Source: M3007 sp040383605
GTDB taxonomy: Bacteria; Bacteroidota; Bacteroidia; Chitinophagales; Saprospiraceae
Length of the DNA stretch: 64,000 bases
Reading direction: 5' to 3'
Assembly: GCA_040383605.1 (NCBI GenBank)
Contig: JBEIDF010000002.1
Coordinates: 1-64,000, forward strand
Shown here: positions 8,131 to 18,232 of the stretch, piece after piece
Layout: each line of letters opens with the position of its first letter
How positions within the stretch are numbered: the stretch's first letter is position 1
The notes under the pieces: model-generated
Told to the model about the DNA's origin: nothing
The model's database searches: none
Seen by the model: only the letters and a program-made list of their open reading frames with translations
Program-made: the position numbers and the translations under genes

Positions 8131-11118
8131 TCAGGTCGTTATTTTTTGTGCCGATTTCCAACCGTCGCCTGCCGGTAACTGGTATACACGGAAGCTGATT
8201 TCCGCACAGGTTCCCCGCCCCTCGCCGAGATCGTGCAGGCGATCGTGCAAATCAAGCGTCAAACCCAGATCATACAGCCTGTTGAAGGTCTCAACTTTCC
8301 GGCGGAGTAGTTCCAAGCCCTTGGACTTGCGGTCGAGGGGCCTCGGTTGGTTTTGTGCAGCCTGTATGCCGACGCCGTTGTCGAATATCCAGCAGAACAA
8401 ACGGTCGGCTTGAAGCGCAAATTCCAGTTGTAAACACGAAGGGCCGTCCGGCGCCAATCCGTGCAGGGTCGCGTTTTCAAGCAGCGGCTGGAGCAACATA
8501 CACGGAAAGGGCGTGTTGAGCGGGATCTCCCCCTCGCCGGAAATTGTAAACCGGAATTGATCGCCATACCGCAATTCAATCAACTGCAGATATTCGCGGC
8601 TGTAGGCAAGCTCCTCTTGAAACGGAATGAAGTGGTGCTCGGAAAAACTCATGGTTTTCCGGAGCAGATCGGTCAAAATCCCTACGTACTCACTCGCTTT
8701 AGCCGGATTGGGCGGATAGAAAAACTGCTGGATGGCGTTGACGCTGTTGCCCAAAAAGTGCGGATTGATTTGTGCCTGAAGCGCTTGCAACTGCATATTG
8801 GAGAGGGCGCTGTCCAGGGATTTCATCTTCACATAACTGCGCAGCAAAATCCGGGCAGTGGCGATCAAGAGTGCAATCAGCAGCAGCCAAAACCAGATTA
8901 TTTGATACCAATAAGGCTGTACGACGACAGACAGCAAGGCCCGATTCTGGCTGGGAATATTGTCTGCCGTGAAGGCGCGGACTGAAAACAGGTATACGCC
9001 CGGCGCCGGATTGGCGCCCATATTGATGGCGGATTCATACGTGCGCCAGGTCTGATCCGGCTTGTTATGCCCAAAGCGCCAGCGAACCAGGTTTTTGAAC
9101 GTCCACTGATACCAGGGCAGCAGTCCAGGGCGCTCTTCGATCTCGTACTCGATGCCCTTGCCGGTGTACTCAAGGGCCGCCAGATGAATCACGATCGTCC
9201 CGGTATTGCTCGGCAGCCTGACCTGCAGGTCGTTCGGATATTTGCTGTATAAATCCACGGATTCCATCTGGCGATCCACCCGGTATTCCAGCCCGGTAAA
9301 ACAAGTCTCAAACCCCACGCGCTTTTTCAGGCGGTTCAGCGGAATAATACTCAGTCCGTACCGGGTAGCCGCCCACAGGGTGTCTTTTTCCGCCCAAACA
9401 GCGTTGACGTCATTGTCAATTAATCCCTGAAAAATGTTGACCTGGCCTCTTTTCCCGTCCGGACGCAACCAGTGCACACCCTCCGGCGTAGCCGACCAGA
9501 TCGTGCCCCCCTCCTCCAGAAACAAGGATCGGATTTGCGGCGGATTGCGGCGGTTGCTGGCTGGCAGTGCGCGCACAGAGTCCACACCGCCGTTTCGGAT
9601 ATATGCTTTCAGCAGCCCCGCATCCGAAGTGCCAATAATCAGCGTATTGGGCTTTTGGTACTCCAGGGCGGTGATCCGGCACTTCAGCAGGGGAAACTGC
9701 ATGGAAAAATTATGCAAAAACTGATCTTTGCCGGAATAAAGTCCGTCCACCCCGGCCTGCCAAACTATACCTTCGCCGCATTGCGCCAGTGCCGTGGTGC
9801 GGCGGCGGACAAGGATATTCGAGGCCAGGCTATTCAAATCCACGCTTTCGAGCGCGGTGGAGGTGCCGGCGAACAAAGCGCCGCCCTCAATTATACCGGC
9901 CTTACCGCTGGGCCGCCCGTTGAGAAAACGGATTCGATCGCGCGCATACAGGAAAAAACCAAAATCGGATACAATCAGGCAATGCCCATTGGGCAATCGC
10001 TGAATACTGCGCACGCGATTGTAGCCGGTGCCAGGTGTGAGCGGCGTAAGCTGAATGCGGTTGTTAGATATGCGCAGGAGGTTGCCCGCTTCGTCGCCCG
10101 CAAGCAATGCGCCGTCAGGCAACCGAAGTACGGCCGTGATGTTATTCGACGGCAGGCCCTCTTCCTTCGTAAAGCGCAGGGAATATTGGGGCGGCAACAC
10201 AAAAACGCCGTTGCCAGTTGTGCCAAACCAGAGCGCGCCCTGCCGATCTTCAAATACGTTGGTGATTTTCTCGCCGGGTAAAAAAATCCGCGGGTTGGAC
10301 AGGCTCCTGTCCGCATTGTCAAAGCACACAGCGCCGATGGTGTTGGTTCCAAGCCAAAATCGGCCACGCTGATCCACAAAAACATTGCCGGCCTCCATCT
10401 GGCGCACATCCACCACCCGGAACCTGTCGCCGTCCCATTCAAATAACCACAACCCCCGGGAAGTGGAATACAACACCCGATTTCCGGAAACGGCAATGCC
10501 GCGAAGGATAAAAGTAGAGTCAATCAGCGGTAAAAGACTCCGTACCGTATCCAATGTTCCAGCTGTCGGCTCAAATCGCGCAATATGCGTTCGGCTAAAA
10601 GCAAAAAAATCACCGCCGATCTTTCGAATCAGGTTCGTCAGCACTTTCGATTTGAAGGTCCGAACCCGCCCGGCACGCCAGTTGCACACGGTGTAATCCG
10701 TGCCGGTAAACCAAATGCCCGTCAGGGTATCTACAAATAAGGCGTTGATCGCCGAGGAAAACCGGATTTTTGCCAGATCGGGGTTGTTTTTTTCGGTGCT
10801 GAACTGCCCGTTCATGTAGTAGCAGGCGCTCTTTCTGAAACAGGAAATCCACAAACGACCCTCGTGATCGGTCTTGAGATTCAAAACCTCCGGATCCGGG
10901 ATGCCGTCCTGCACCTGAAAATTGCGGAACGCCCGGCCGTCAAAACGCGCCAACCCGTTGTCGGTGCCCAGCCAAATCATCCCGTTCCGGTCCTGTTCAA
11001 TGCAGTACACCTGATTGCTGGGCAACCCGTCTGTCAAACCGTAATGCAAAAACTGGGGGGATTGCGCGCCCAGCATCGCAAAAAATTGACAGCATAAAAG
11101 GGTGAAGTAGATCCGCAT
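8131..11118 (-). CDS. Two-component sensor with beta-propeller periplasmic domain and LytS-type histidine kinase
   Basis: 995 residues. A signal peptide (MRIYFTLLCCQFFAMLGAQ) precedes a large periplasmic region of reg-prop/two-component propeller repeats (DGLPSNQVYCIEQDRNGMIWLG type, with WLGTNT, LWFGTTGNG and LWAATRYGLS), then a Y_Y_Y-type beta sandwich around 640-740. One transmembrane helix (WFWLLLIALLIATARILL) follows. The cytoplasmic kinase has the LytS/YehU H-box QINPHFLGNSVNAIQQFF and N-box LLQPLLENATLHGL. The propeller likely senses an extracytoplasmic ligand. Unlike hybrid one-protein systems of Bacteroides, no regulator is fused; the LytTR gene follows immediately. The gene is preceded by a 341-bp non-coding gap. 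Confidence 0.93.
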   Translation of the reverse strand: MRIYFTLLCCQFFAMLGAQSPQFLHYGLTDGLPSNQVYCIEQDRNGMIWLGTDNGLARFDGRAFRNFQVQDGIPDPEVLNLKTDHEGRLWISCFRKSACYYMNGQFSTEKNNPDLAKIRFSSAINALFVDTLTGIWFTGTDYTVCNWRAGRVRTFKSKVLTNLIRKIGGDFFAFSRTHIARFEPTAGTLDTVRSLLPLIDSTFILRGIAVSGNRVLYSTSRGLWLFEWDGDRFRVVDVRQMEAGNVFVDQRGRFWLGTNTIGAVCFDNADRSLSNPRIFLPGEKITNVFEDRQGALWFGTTGNGVFVLPPQYSLRFTKEEGLPSNNITAVLRLPDGALLAGDEAGNLLRISNNRIQLTPLTPGTGYNRVRSIQRLPNGHCLIVSDFGFFLYARDRIRFLNGRPSGKAGIIEGGALFAGTSTALESVDLNSLASNILVRRRTTALAQCGEGIVWQAGVDGLYSGKDQFLHNFSMQFPLLKCRITALEYQKPNTLIIGTSDAGLLKAYIRNGGVDSVRALPASNRRNPPQIRSLFLEEGGTIWSATPEGVHWLRPDGKRGQVNIFQGLIDNDVNAVWAEKDTLWAATRYGLSIIPLNRLKKRVGFETCFTGLEYRVDRQMESVDLYSKYPNDLQVRLPSNTGTIVIHLAALEYTGKGIEYEIEERPGLLPWYQWTFKNLVRWRFGHNKPDQTWRTYESAINMGANPAPGVYLFSVRAFTADNIPSQNRALLSVVVQPYWYQIIWFWLLLIALLIATARILLRSYVKMKSLDSALSNMQLQALQAQINPHFLGNSVNAIQQFFYPPNPAKASEYVGILTDLLRKTMSFSEHHFIPFQEELAYSREYLQLIELRYGDQFRFTISGEGEIPLNTPFPCMLLQPLLENATLHGLAPDGPSCLQLEFALQADRLFCWIFDNGVGIQAAQNQPRPLDRKSKGLELLRRKVETFNRLYDLGLTLDLHDRLHDLGEGRGTCAEISFRVYQLPAGDGWKSAQKITT

Positions 11119-11459
11119 AAACTGGTTTTACGCGGAAATATACGCCAAGTATCAAATATGCACGCCTGTTTTACTCCGAAAATAAGTCCTTAGTTTCCTG
11201 GGATAATTGCCAAATAGAATTATTATGCACACTTATTTGTTTATCTGACGCACTTGTTTGTTAAACTGCCATATTTCCAACCAATGTCCGTTTCTTTGTA
11301 TAACAAAATATGCGACGCATCCCTGTATCGCGCCAGTCTGTAGCCAATTGGATAGGGAATGTAGCCAACCAAACCCGCCTCAATCTGAAATCTCCTTACC
11401 GGAAGCTAAATCGTCCGCCTTGTAAAGGTCGGACGATTATTTTTTTGTAGCAGGACTGC
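11119..11459. other. 341-bp intergenic region with a + strand terminator-like hairpin
   Basis: No protein gene is visible. It carries the 5' region of the kinase gene and, near its right end, a stem-loop followed by a T-run that points in the + direction although both neighbours are on the - strand. The AT-rich segment 11160-11400 could encode a small + strand transcript, but there is no recognisable RNA family. Confidence 0.4.
11409..11447 (+). terminator. Rho-independent-terminator-like stem-loop
   Basis: AATCGTCCG (11409-11417) pairs with CGGACGATT (11430-11438), followed by ATTTTTTTG. Read on + it is a good intrinsic terminator; read on - (downstream of the 11460-13640 gene) the stem is the same but is followed only by TTTAGC, so it may be weakly bidirectional. 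Confidence 0.5.
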
Positions 11460-13640
11460 TCACGGCTGCCGTTTCACCACAACGCCTGTGTCCCGCCATT
11501 TTCCCGCTTGCACTGAATAATAATATGCTCCCCCGACGCGCATATATGCCGCCGGAACGGCCAGTGTGTGCCCGCCCGCCGGCAGGAATTCCGCCAGTTC
11601 ATATTCTAGTACACCCAGGCTGTTGTACAATCGGAGGATTACCTGGCCAGGTTCGTCCAATTGTACCGGCACGCTGAAACCCGCCGCTGTGGGATTGGGC
11701 CGGGCAACGCCGATGGCGAATGCTTCGTTGTTGCCCGATCGGCTATCGTGAAATTCCAGGTAGAGGCCGACGGCGTTCATCTGATCGTCGCACAACAGGG
11801 CGGGTAGTCCGGTTTCAGCCAGTTGAACTACATCGGAGAGGCGGACTTGCAACCGGGCTTTTACGCGGATGATCAATAGTTCCGTACCGGACATCCCTTG
11901 CACAGAGGCCCACGCTACATTCAGTCGGCCGGGTGCGGGTACGGCCCAGCAGGCCGGTGTCCATTCCGGTAGCCCGGGGGCGGATACGGATACGATTTCC
12001 AGCGCCTCGGGGTCGAATGTGAGGCCGAACTGGAAGCCCAGGCAGCGACCGGTCTGATCAAAACGCAGCGGCAGTTCGGCTGTTTCGCCGGCTTGCAGTA
12101 CCCGATCCGGCAACTGCATGCCGCTTACCCGGCGGTCTTCCGGCGCGCTGGTCAGGCCTGGCATGGCACTGCAGTCCACGTCGCCGACTTTGATGGCTTT
12201 GAAGGCGCCATACAGCACAGAATCCTGTACGTCAGCCTGGTAGATCACCGCCGGAATGGATCCTGCAAAAGGATTGGCAGGATTAGGGAAAACATAATCC
12301 GCATCCACAAAACGCCAGCTGGTATTATTCGGAAATTCCGTGTACACGCCGGTGAGCAGTTTGCGGATTTCCACGATATCAAACGTGGTGATGGAGTTCG
12401 ACCTGTTGATGTCTGCCGCGATGAACGCGTAAGGCGCGGCGAGCGGCTCGATGCCCAGGATATGTTGCGAAATACGCAGCATATCCATAACGGACACGCC
12501 GTTCATTGGGTCGGTATCGGAAACGGGCGCGAGGGTATAGTTGGAACCAAAAGGTAAGATATTGTTAAAGTAATAACAACCGTCGGCTAAAAAAAGGGAA
12601 TCGTAAATCGAAAAGGGCGGTATGGCAGGGTTGTCTGGATCAATGTTTACGCCGGCGCCGATGAAGGGCGCGTCATCGCACCAATGCCGAAGGCATACGG
12701 CGACGCTGTGCGGCTGCGGGGCGCAGTTGTTCAAATTGTCCTCAATAACAATCATGGTCTCGCAATAATCGTTGTTCCCAAACGCATCCCGCGCCCAAAG
12801 CTGCACCGGATGCGCGCCGATTTCATCGCAGGAGAAAAGGATCATCGTAGCCGGGGCGCCGTTGCTGTCCACCGGAAACGCGCCGGTACTTTCCGCCGAT
12901 TTCACCAGGCCGAGTTCGATATGCACAACGGTGCTGTGATTATCCTCCGTATATTGCAGGAAATCGCTTGCCCACAAGGAGATCAGCCCGGTCGGCATAA
13001 TATTGGCAATCAGGCCGTTCAGGCAGACCACCGTCGGCTTTTTGCAATCTTTGATCTCAAAAACAGCGGTGCAGGCGCTGCTGTTGCCCAGCCCGTCCGT
13101 AACAATCCAGGTGATCTGATGCGCGCCGTACGGCAGCTGCGGATCACTATAAGTACCGGGATCAAGGGCTGTATTCCAGCGCACCCGCGCGGTTTGGGTG
13201 GTGTCGTTTCCGCTGACTTCCAGCGCAAAAGCGTATTGCTGATTGGCGGGTACCGGGCGCTGGTCGAAGTTGCGCGCCTCCCCGGCGCCGCCGATATTTC
13301 CAAAAAACACGATGCCGGCTGCCGGCAGGTCGTCGCTGTCAATCCGGGTTTCTGGCACGCCGTTGCCGTCCAAATCTAATTCCAATACATACCGGAACTG
13401 CAAGGCAGCGCCCGGGCAGGAGTCCGTGGCCGTAAAATTCAGGTTGACGGCGCCGTCGGGCAGGTCCCGCACACCGGTGATCGGATCGAGCCAGTAGAGC
13501 TCGCTCCACAAAGCCGCGTCGTTCGAACTGAGGTCGCAAAACGAAAGGGTATCCGTCGGGCAACTATCGGTGTACAGGCATTGTGCGTTACCGTATTGGG
13601 CGAGGAGTAAAAGAAGGGCGATATAGAGGATCTTGCTCAT
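11460..13640 (-). CDS. Secreted T9SS type A sorting-domain protein with dockerin-like and cohesin-like segments
   Basis: 726 residues with signal peptide (MSKILYIALLLLLAQYGNAQ). The N-terminal half resembles HYR/Ig-like repeat proteins of marine Bacteroidota (YGAHQITWIVTDGLGNSSAC). A dockerin-like segment (AADINRSNSITTFDIVEIRK) sits near 410-430. It is followed around 500-620 by a cohesin-like domain (VLQAGETAELPLRFDQTG...FGLTFDPEALEIVSV). The last ~80 residues (VARPNPTAAGFSVPVQL ... VVVKRQP) fit a T9SS type A sorting domain, so export across the outer membrane by the secretion system encoded at 37102-42851 is expected. It is 21 bp downstream of the next large T9SS cargo gene and probably cotranscribed. 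Ligand unknown. Confidence 0.85.
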   Translation of the reverse strand: MSKILYIALLLLLAQYGNAQCLYTDSCPTDTLSFCDLSSNDAALWSELYWLDPITGVRDLPDGAVNLNFTATDSCPGAALQFRYVLELDLDGNGVPETRIDSDDLPAAGIVFFGNIGGAGEARNFDQRPVPANQQYAFALEVSGNDTTQTARVRWNTALDPGTYSDPQLPYGAHQITWIVTDGLGNSSACTAVFEIKDCKKPTVVCLNGLIANIMPTGLISLWASDFLQYTEDNHSTVVHIELGLVKSAESTGAFPVDSNGAPATMILFSCDEIGAHPVQLWARDAFGNNDYCETMIVIEDNLNNCAPQPHSVAVCLRHWCDDAPFIGAGVNIDPDNPAIPPFSIYDSLFLADGCYYFNNILPFGSNYTLAPVSDTDPMNGVSVMDMLRISQHILGIEPLAAPYAFIAADINRSNSITTFDIVEIRKLLTGVYTEFPNNTSWRFVDADYVFPNPANPFAGSIPAVIYQADVQDSVLYGAFKAIKVGDVDCSAMPGLTSAPEDRRVSGMQLPDRVLQAGETAELPLRFDQTGRCLGFQFGLTFDPEALEIVSVSAPGLPEWTPACWAVPAPGRLNVAWASVQGMSGTELLIIRVKARLQVRLSDVVQLAETGLPALLCDDQMNAVGLYLEFHDSRSGNNEAFAIGVARPNPTAAGFSVPVQLDEPGQVILRLYNSLGVLEYELAEFLPAGGHTLAVPAAYMRVGGAYYYSVQAGKWRDTGVVVKRQP

Positions 13641-13661
13641 AGGACAAGCGTTGAAGTTGTT

Positions 13662-16526
13662 TTAGTGGATAATGAGTTTGCCCGCGCCAACGCGGCCGTC
13701 TGCGTTTTGCAGGCGGTAGAAATACAATCCGGGGCCGAGTCTGCCTTTTTCAAACAGCAACTGCTCGCCCCGGAAATTTTCCCGGCGCAGCAATGTGCCC
13801 CGGGCGTCAAACAGTAAAAAATCCTTTTCCGCATCGGAAACAGCGCCTTCCACGCGCAGCCAGGCGCTTTCGCTGACCGGGTGCGGTTGTACAGACAAGC
13901 GGAGCGCGCCGGCTTTCTCCGGATCATCCGGCACGGCGCTCACGAGCGGCACGCCGAGCGTGTGGAACCAGGTGTTGGTAATAATCGGCTCATTAAAATC
14001 AAAATAGATGGCGGCGCTGTTCTCAATCTTTGTCCCCAGCGGTAAATCGGCGCGGGGATACACGGAGAAATTGACGTACCCGTGCGAGGCCGGCTCGTTG
14101 GTCGTGCTGTCGGGCAGGAGGATATTCCGGAAAGTGAATACGGCCACGCCGCCGAGGGTGAGCTCGTACGCGTAGGGGTGACTGGCGGCCCCGGGCCTGA
14201 GCGTTTGCAGGTCGAACACGTCGGACAAGGTGTCCCGTATGATGACCAGGAAAGCCGTGTCATTGCCGGTATTTTGGAAGCGGACGCGGTATTCAATTTC
14301 GCGGCCGGGTTCCAGGTAATGATCGTCTTGCCAGCCTAGCGGGAAGCCCATTTTGTCGTTGGGGTCGAAAGAGCCGACCACTTCGTCGCAGAAAATATCC
14401 ACGGCGGGCGCTTCATCGTCGGCGGGGAGCAGCAGGTGCAGACTTTGTCCGCTGCCGCCGTTGCACTGATCCACGGCTGCGGAGGGCCGGCCGGGGGCGG
14501 GGTGGCCCGCCGTCTGCTCGGTCTGTATATAATAGGAGTAGCCGTCGGTATTGTCGAGGGTGAGGACGGTATCCTCCGAAGCGGCGAGCTGCAGGCTGCC
14601 CTGGGCAAACATGATCTGATCTTCAATAATGACGTACTCTACCGCGGAGGCCATATCGCCGGCGCCCTGGTTCCGGACGGTAAATTGCACCGTCCCGCCA
14701 TTGCAGGCGGCGGTGATGCCGAGGTCGGAGCCGTCCCAGCCGGGCGCTTCAAGGTTACACAGGGTGTCGGGGAAAATGCGGGCTTCCGCACAGATGCTTT
14801 GGCCGTTTTGGGCCTGGCAACTCAGGTAAAATCGGATACTGAATGTGCCGCATTCGCCCGGCGGCACATCGCCCACGTCGAAGCGCAGGGTGTCTCCGAT
14901 CCCGCCCGCGAGCGGGATGGAGCTGAACTCATACGATTGCAACGGGTCGGGTATAACCAGCACGTAGGCGTCTTCCGCCGTTTTCGTGCCGTAGTTGCAA
15001 TAGTGCACGTTGTAATAGCTGCTGGTGCAGCGCCGGATCAGCCCGGCGCTGAGTTGCACCTCCATAAAGGGGCAGTCGAGGATCACCCCGGCGCCGATAT
15101 CCGGGGCATTATAGGCCTGGTTGATGCCGGCAATCTGGACGGCCGGCGTGTCGCAGATCGTCCAGAAATAAAGCGGGCTGCCTACCGGCCGGGCGAACAC
15201 CTGAAAGATTCCCTCCGATACCGCCATGCTCCATTGGCCGTCCGGCCCGGCGGTTTGGTAGTACGATTCGCCAAATTGATTGCGGGCTTCCACCACGAAG
15301 TTCAGGGCGGTGTTTTCTGAGGTATCGTACAGGCAGTCGTTGTTTTCGTCCAGGAAAATGCGGCCGCTGAGTTGGTTAAAAAAGTTGAGGTAATTGCCGT
15401 TTGCGTCTATTTTCATCAGGGTTGCCTGGCCGGGAACTTCCGTTTCGCCGGCGATAACAAAGTAGCCGTCGGGCGTGAGCGCCACAGCGTAGGGGATGTC
15501 GGAGACATTGCTGATTTTCGTCCAGAGCAGGGCGCCGGCCGGGTCGTATTTCGTGAGGGCGACCCGGGCGGAGTCGTATGCGGCTACAAAGGTATTGCCG
15601 CCGGCGTCTCCGGTGAAGCAGTTGATCAAGGATTGGTAGCCGCCGGGTGGTTCCTGTGTGAGCACGGCGCCGTCGCGGTACCAAATTTCATTGCCGCTGC
15701 CGTCGGTTTTGAGGATCGTTTGGCGGGCGGGATTGATTTGGTATGTTTCGCCGATAATCGTCAGTTCGCCGTTGGGGGTAGCCAGCAGGTCTTTGGCGTT
15801 TTGGTATCCCGGTTTGTCGTACCACTGCTTCCAGATCAGATCGCCCTGGCTGTTGGTGCGGATGAGGAAGTAGTCGCTTTCCGTTTGTCCGAGCGGCCGC
15901 CGTTCGCCGGCGGCTACCAGGTCGCCGTTGGGCAGTTGGACGAGCCGGGAGACAATCTCGTTAGCGCCTGCGAAACCCAGGGTGGCGGTCCAGAGTGGGG
16001 CGCCGTTGGCGTCCAGTTTGACAAATAATGCTTCCTGCTCTACCGCGGGCGTTTGGATGCGCGTATCGCCCACGAGCGCGAAGCCGCCGTCGGGCGTAGC
16101 GACCAGATCCCGGAATTTATTATTCAGGTTGGGATTGTTTAGCACGGTTTCCCATTGCAGCGCGCCGGCGGCGTTGAATTTCAGCAGCAGGTTTTTGAGC
16201 TGGCCGCCCTCGGGATACGACTCCGCCAGGACGGCGAAGCCGCCGTCGGTCGTCAGGCACAGCGCCCGCCCGTGCGCGCCGCCGCGATCCAGGTGGTTGG
16301 CCCAGACGAGATACCCCGCCGCATCCACCTGTTGCAGGAAAATCCGCCCGTCTGCGCGGATTCCGCCCGTCAGGATCAGATCGCCGTTCGGCTTCTGTGC
16401 CATATCCCGACAATAACTGCCCGGAATGTTAAAAATCCTGCGAAAACCCTGCCCGCGCGCCGGGCTTGCCAGTACGGCCAAAATGAAAAGACCTGCTACG
16501 AGGCGAAATGCGAATAATTTGTTCAT
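13662..16526 (-). CDS. Large secreted T9SS cargo protein with N-terminal beta-propeller
   Basis: 954 residues starting at ATG 16526 (MNKLFAFRLVAGLFILAVLASPARGQ signal peptide); an in-frame ATG 27 bp upstream would spoil the signal and is not preferred. Residues ~30-370 consist of repeated propeller blades of the type GDLILTGG, GGFAVLAES, GGFALVGDT, GDLVAAGE. A middle region with paired cysteines leads to a DUF11/DUF7619-like block beginning VGSFDPNDKMGFP and containing EIEYRVRFQNTGNDTAF and ENSAAIYFDFNEPI. The C-terminus (LSVQPHPVSESAWLRV ... YFYRLQNADGRVGAGKLIIH) is a T9SS type A sorting domain. Probably a surface-attached or released protein of unknown ligand, first gene of a two-gene - strand unit. 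Confidence 0.88.
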   Translation of the reverse strand: MNKLFAFRLVAGLFILAVLASPARGQGFRRIFNIPGSYCRDMAQKPNGDLILTGGIRADGRIFLQQVDAAGYLVWANHLDRGGAHGRALCLTTDGGFAVLAESYPEGGQLKNLLLKFNAAGALQWETVLNNPNLNNKFRDLVATPDGGFALVGDTRIQTPAVEQEALFVKLDANGAPLWTATLGFAGANEIVSRLVQLPNGDLVAAGERRPLGQTESDYFLIRTNSQGDLIWKQWYDKPGYQNAKDLLATPNGELTIIGETYQINPARQTILKTDGSGNEIWYRDGAVLTQEPPGGYQSLINCFTGDAGGNTFVAAYDSARVALTKYDPAGALLWTKISNVSDIPYAVALTPDGYFVIAGETEVPGQATLMKIDANGNYLNFFNQLSGRIFLDENNDCLYDTSENTALNFVVEARNQFGESYYQTAGPDGQWSMAVSEGIFQVFARPVGSPLYFWTICDTPAVQIAGINQAYNAPDIGAGVILDCPFMEVQLSAGLIRRCTSSYYNVHYCNYGTKTAEDAYVLVIPDPLQSYEFSSIPLAGGIGDTLRFDVGDVPPGECGTFSIRFYLSCQAQNGQSICAEARIFPDTLCNLEAPGWDGSDLGITAACNGGTVQFTVRNQGAGDMASAVEYVIIEDQIMFAQGSLQLAASEDTVLTLDNTDGYSYYIQTEQTAGHPAPGRPSAAVDQCNGGSGQSLHLLLPADDEAPAVDIFCDEVVGSFDPNDKMGFPLGWQDDHYLEPGREIEYRVRFQNTGNDTAFLVIIRDTLSDVFDLQTLRPGAASHPYAYELTLGGVAVFTFRNILLPDSTTNEPASHGYVNFSVYPRADLPLGTKIENSAAIYFDFNEPIITNTWFHTLGVPLVSAVPDDPEKAGALRLSVQPHPVSESAWLRVEGAVSDAEKDFLLFDARGTLLRRENFRGEQLLFEKGRLGPGLYFYRLQNADGRVGAGKLIIH

Positions 16527-16723
16527 GCGATTTGGATTGAAAATAAGCGCCACTTTTGACGGTACAAAAGTGCAGCTGGAGGCGGGCTTCTAAAAAGACA
16601 TTTTTTATGATTTTTCATATCTTAAAAAATTTAATTAAAAAATAATTAAATTGATAGTCAACATTTTAAAATAAAAATTTGTTGTTTTTTTCAATTATTA
16701 TTTTTTTTAAAAAACATCGTTCT

Positions 16724-18115
16724 ATGGCGGCACAAGCCGTTTTGACCATCCTGCACGCCATGTCCGGCCCTGAATTGCGGGCTTTGGACAAATATATGGC
16801 TTCGCCCTATCACGTGCAGCACGAGGCTGTGCGCGCGTTGTACGGTTACCTGCGCGCGCGGCTCCGGAAAGACGAGGCGCCGACCGATCCCGGGGCATGG
16901 CAGGTGGAATTGGGTATTCCGCAGCCCAAGGCGGCCCATATTCAGAGTTATCTGCTGGAGGCGGTGGAAGATTTTCTGGCGCTGGCGCAGTGGCAGGAGC
17001 GGCCGGCGGAGCGGCATCTGCTGACCCTCGAGCGGCTGCGGAGCCTGCAGCTTCACGAAGAGAGCGCGAAAATGTTGCGATACGCCCGCAAGCGGCTGGA
17101 AGCGGCGCCGGGCCGCGGCAGCGCGTACCTCCGACTTCAATACCAATTGCACCTGGAGGATTACGCCCTGTCCGCGCAGCAAGGCCGCGCCAAAGCCTTC
17201 AACCTGCAGGAATTGTCCGACGCCCAGGATGCGGCCTTCATCTGCGAAAAACTCCGAACCGGCTGTATGGCGCTCAGCCACCAGGCCGTGCGCCGGCAGC
17301 CATATCATCCCGGGTTGTTGGCGCCCGTGCTGGATTTTTTGCAAGACCATCCCTTTTTGCAGCTGCCGGCCATTGCCGCGTACTACCACGGATACTTTGC
17401 CTTGCAGGGCGGCGAATCCAGCGCCGCCCATTTTGACGATTTGAAGAACCTGCTCGCTGACCGCCCGGAGCGCTGGTCGCCCGCCGAATTGAACGACCTA
17501 TACCGCATGGCCGTCAACTTCTGTATCCGGCGGATCAACCAGGGCGAAGAGGCGTATTATCGCGCTATTTTCGAACTGTACCAGTCCGGACTGGCCGCCG
17601 GCGCGCTGCTCGATAATGGCCGGCTCTCGCGCTGGACGTACAACAACGTGGCCCTCACCGCCCTGTCGCTCCGGGAGTTCGACTGGACCTGGCGTTTTTT
17701 GCACGATTATGCTCCCAGCCTGCCGGAAGATCACCGCGAGGCGGCCCTGCATTTCAACCTGGCGCGCTATTTTTTTGAAAAAGAAGATTTCCAGTCTGCC
17801 ATGCGCCACCTGCTTCGGATGGAATACGACGACGTGCTGCAAAACCTGGCGGCCAAAGTGATGCTTTGTAAAATCTACTACCTGCTCGACGAATCAGATG
17901 CCCTGGAGAACCAACTCGACAGCATCCAGGCGTACATCCGGCGCAAAAAAGTGCTGGGTTATCACAAGGACAACTACCAGGCCATCGTCCGTTTTATGCG
18001 CCGGCTGGTCACCCTGAACCCCAATGACCCCGCACAAAAACACGCGCTCCGCCAACAAATTGCCGCCGCCGCTGTTCTCACGGAACGTGAATGGCTGATA
18101 AAACAAACAAAATAA
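16724..18115 (+). CDS. Uncharacterised all-helical repeat protein
   Basis: 463 residues from ATG 16724; the frame opens at 16679 but that stretch is poly-T rich and non-coding in character. No signal peptide or membrane helix. Composition and pattern (LSGPELRALDKYMASPYH near the start, then repeated aromatic-rich helix pairs such as LHFNLARYFFEKEDFQSAMRHLLRM) indicate a TPR-like alpha-alpha superhelix. Proteins of this architecture are common and unannotated in Saprospira-type genomes; I do not assign a function. It sits downstream of a 170-bp very AT-rich region and is followed 117 bp later by the peroxiredoxin gene across a GGATTG repeat island. Confidence 0.75.
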   Translation: MAAQAVLTILHAMSGPELRALDKYMASPYHVQHEAVRALYGYLRARLRKDEAPTDPGAWQVELGIPQPKAAHIQSYLLEAVEDFLALAQWQERPAERHLLTLERLRSLQLHEESAKMLRYARKRLEAAPGRGSAYLRLQYQLHLEDYALSAQQGRAKAFNLQELSDAQDAAFICEKLRTGCMALSHQAVRRQPYHPGLLAPVLDFLQDHPFLQLPAIAAYYHGYFALQGGESSAAHFDDLKNLLADRPERWSPAELNDLYRMAVNFCIRRINQGEEAYYRAIFELYQSGLAAGALLDNGRLSRWTYNNVALTALSLREFDWTWRFLHDYAPSLPEDHREAALHFNLARYFFEKEDFQSAMRHLLRMEYDDVLQNLAAKVMLCKIYYLLDESDALENQLDSIQAYIRRKKVLGYHKDNYQAIVRFMRRLVTLNPNDPAQKHALRQQIAAAAVLTEREWLIKQTK

Positions 18116-18117
18116 AT

Positions 18118-18221
18118 TGGAGAATTGGGATTGGGGATTGCGGATTTATTGGATTGCGGGTTTGTTCTTTCAATCTTTCGGGTACAATCCGCAATCCGAA
18201 TTCCGCAATCTGAAATCCGAA
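18118..18221. repeat. GGATTG(C/G)GG short-repeat island, inverted pair
   Basis: G-rich units (GGGATTGGGGATTGCGG, GGATTGCGGG) at 18127-18160 face C-rich units (AATCCGCAATCCGAATTCCG) at 18185-18221, giving a potential stem-loop followed by TTTTTTT just before the peroxiredoxin ATG. Same family as islands at 28769, 43998, 47739, 51012, 55715 and 61555. Confidence 0.65.
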
Positions 18222-18232
18222 ATTTTTTTAAC

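Noticed and set aside
12684..15320. Several long + strand frames (up to ~290 codons) antisense to the T9SS cargo genes
   Set aside because: They arise from the high GC content and lack of rare stops opposite real genes; the - strand proteins have signal peptides, domain repeats and sorting domains.
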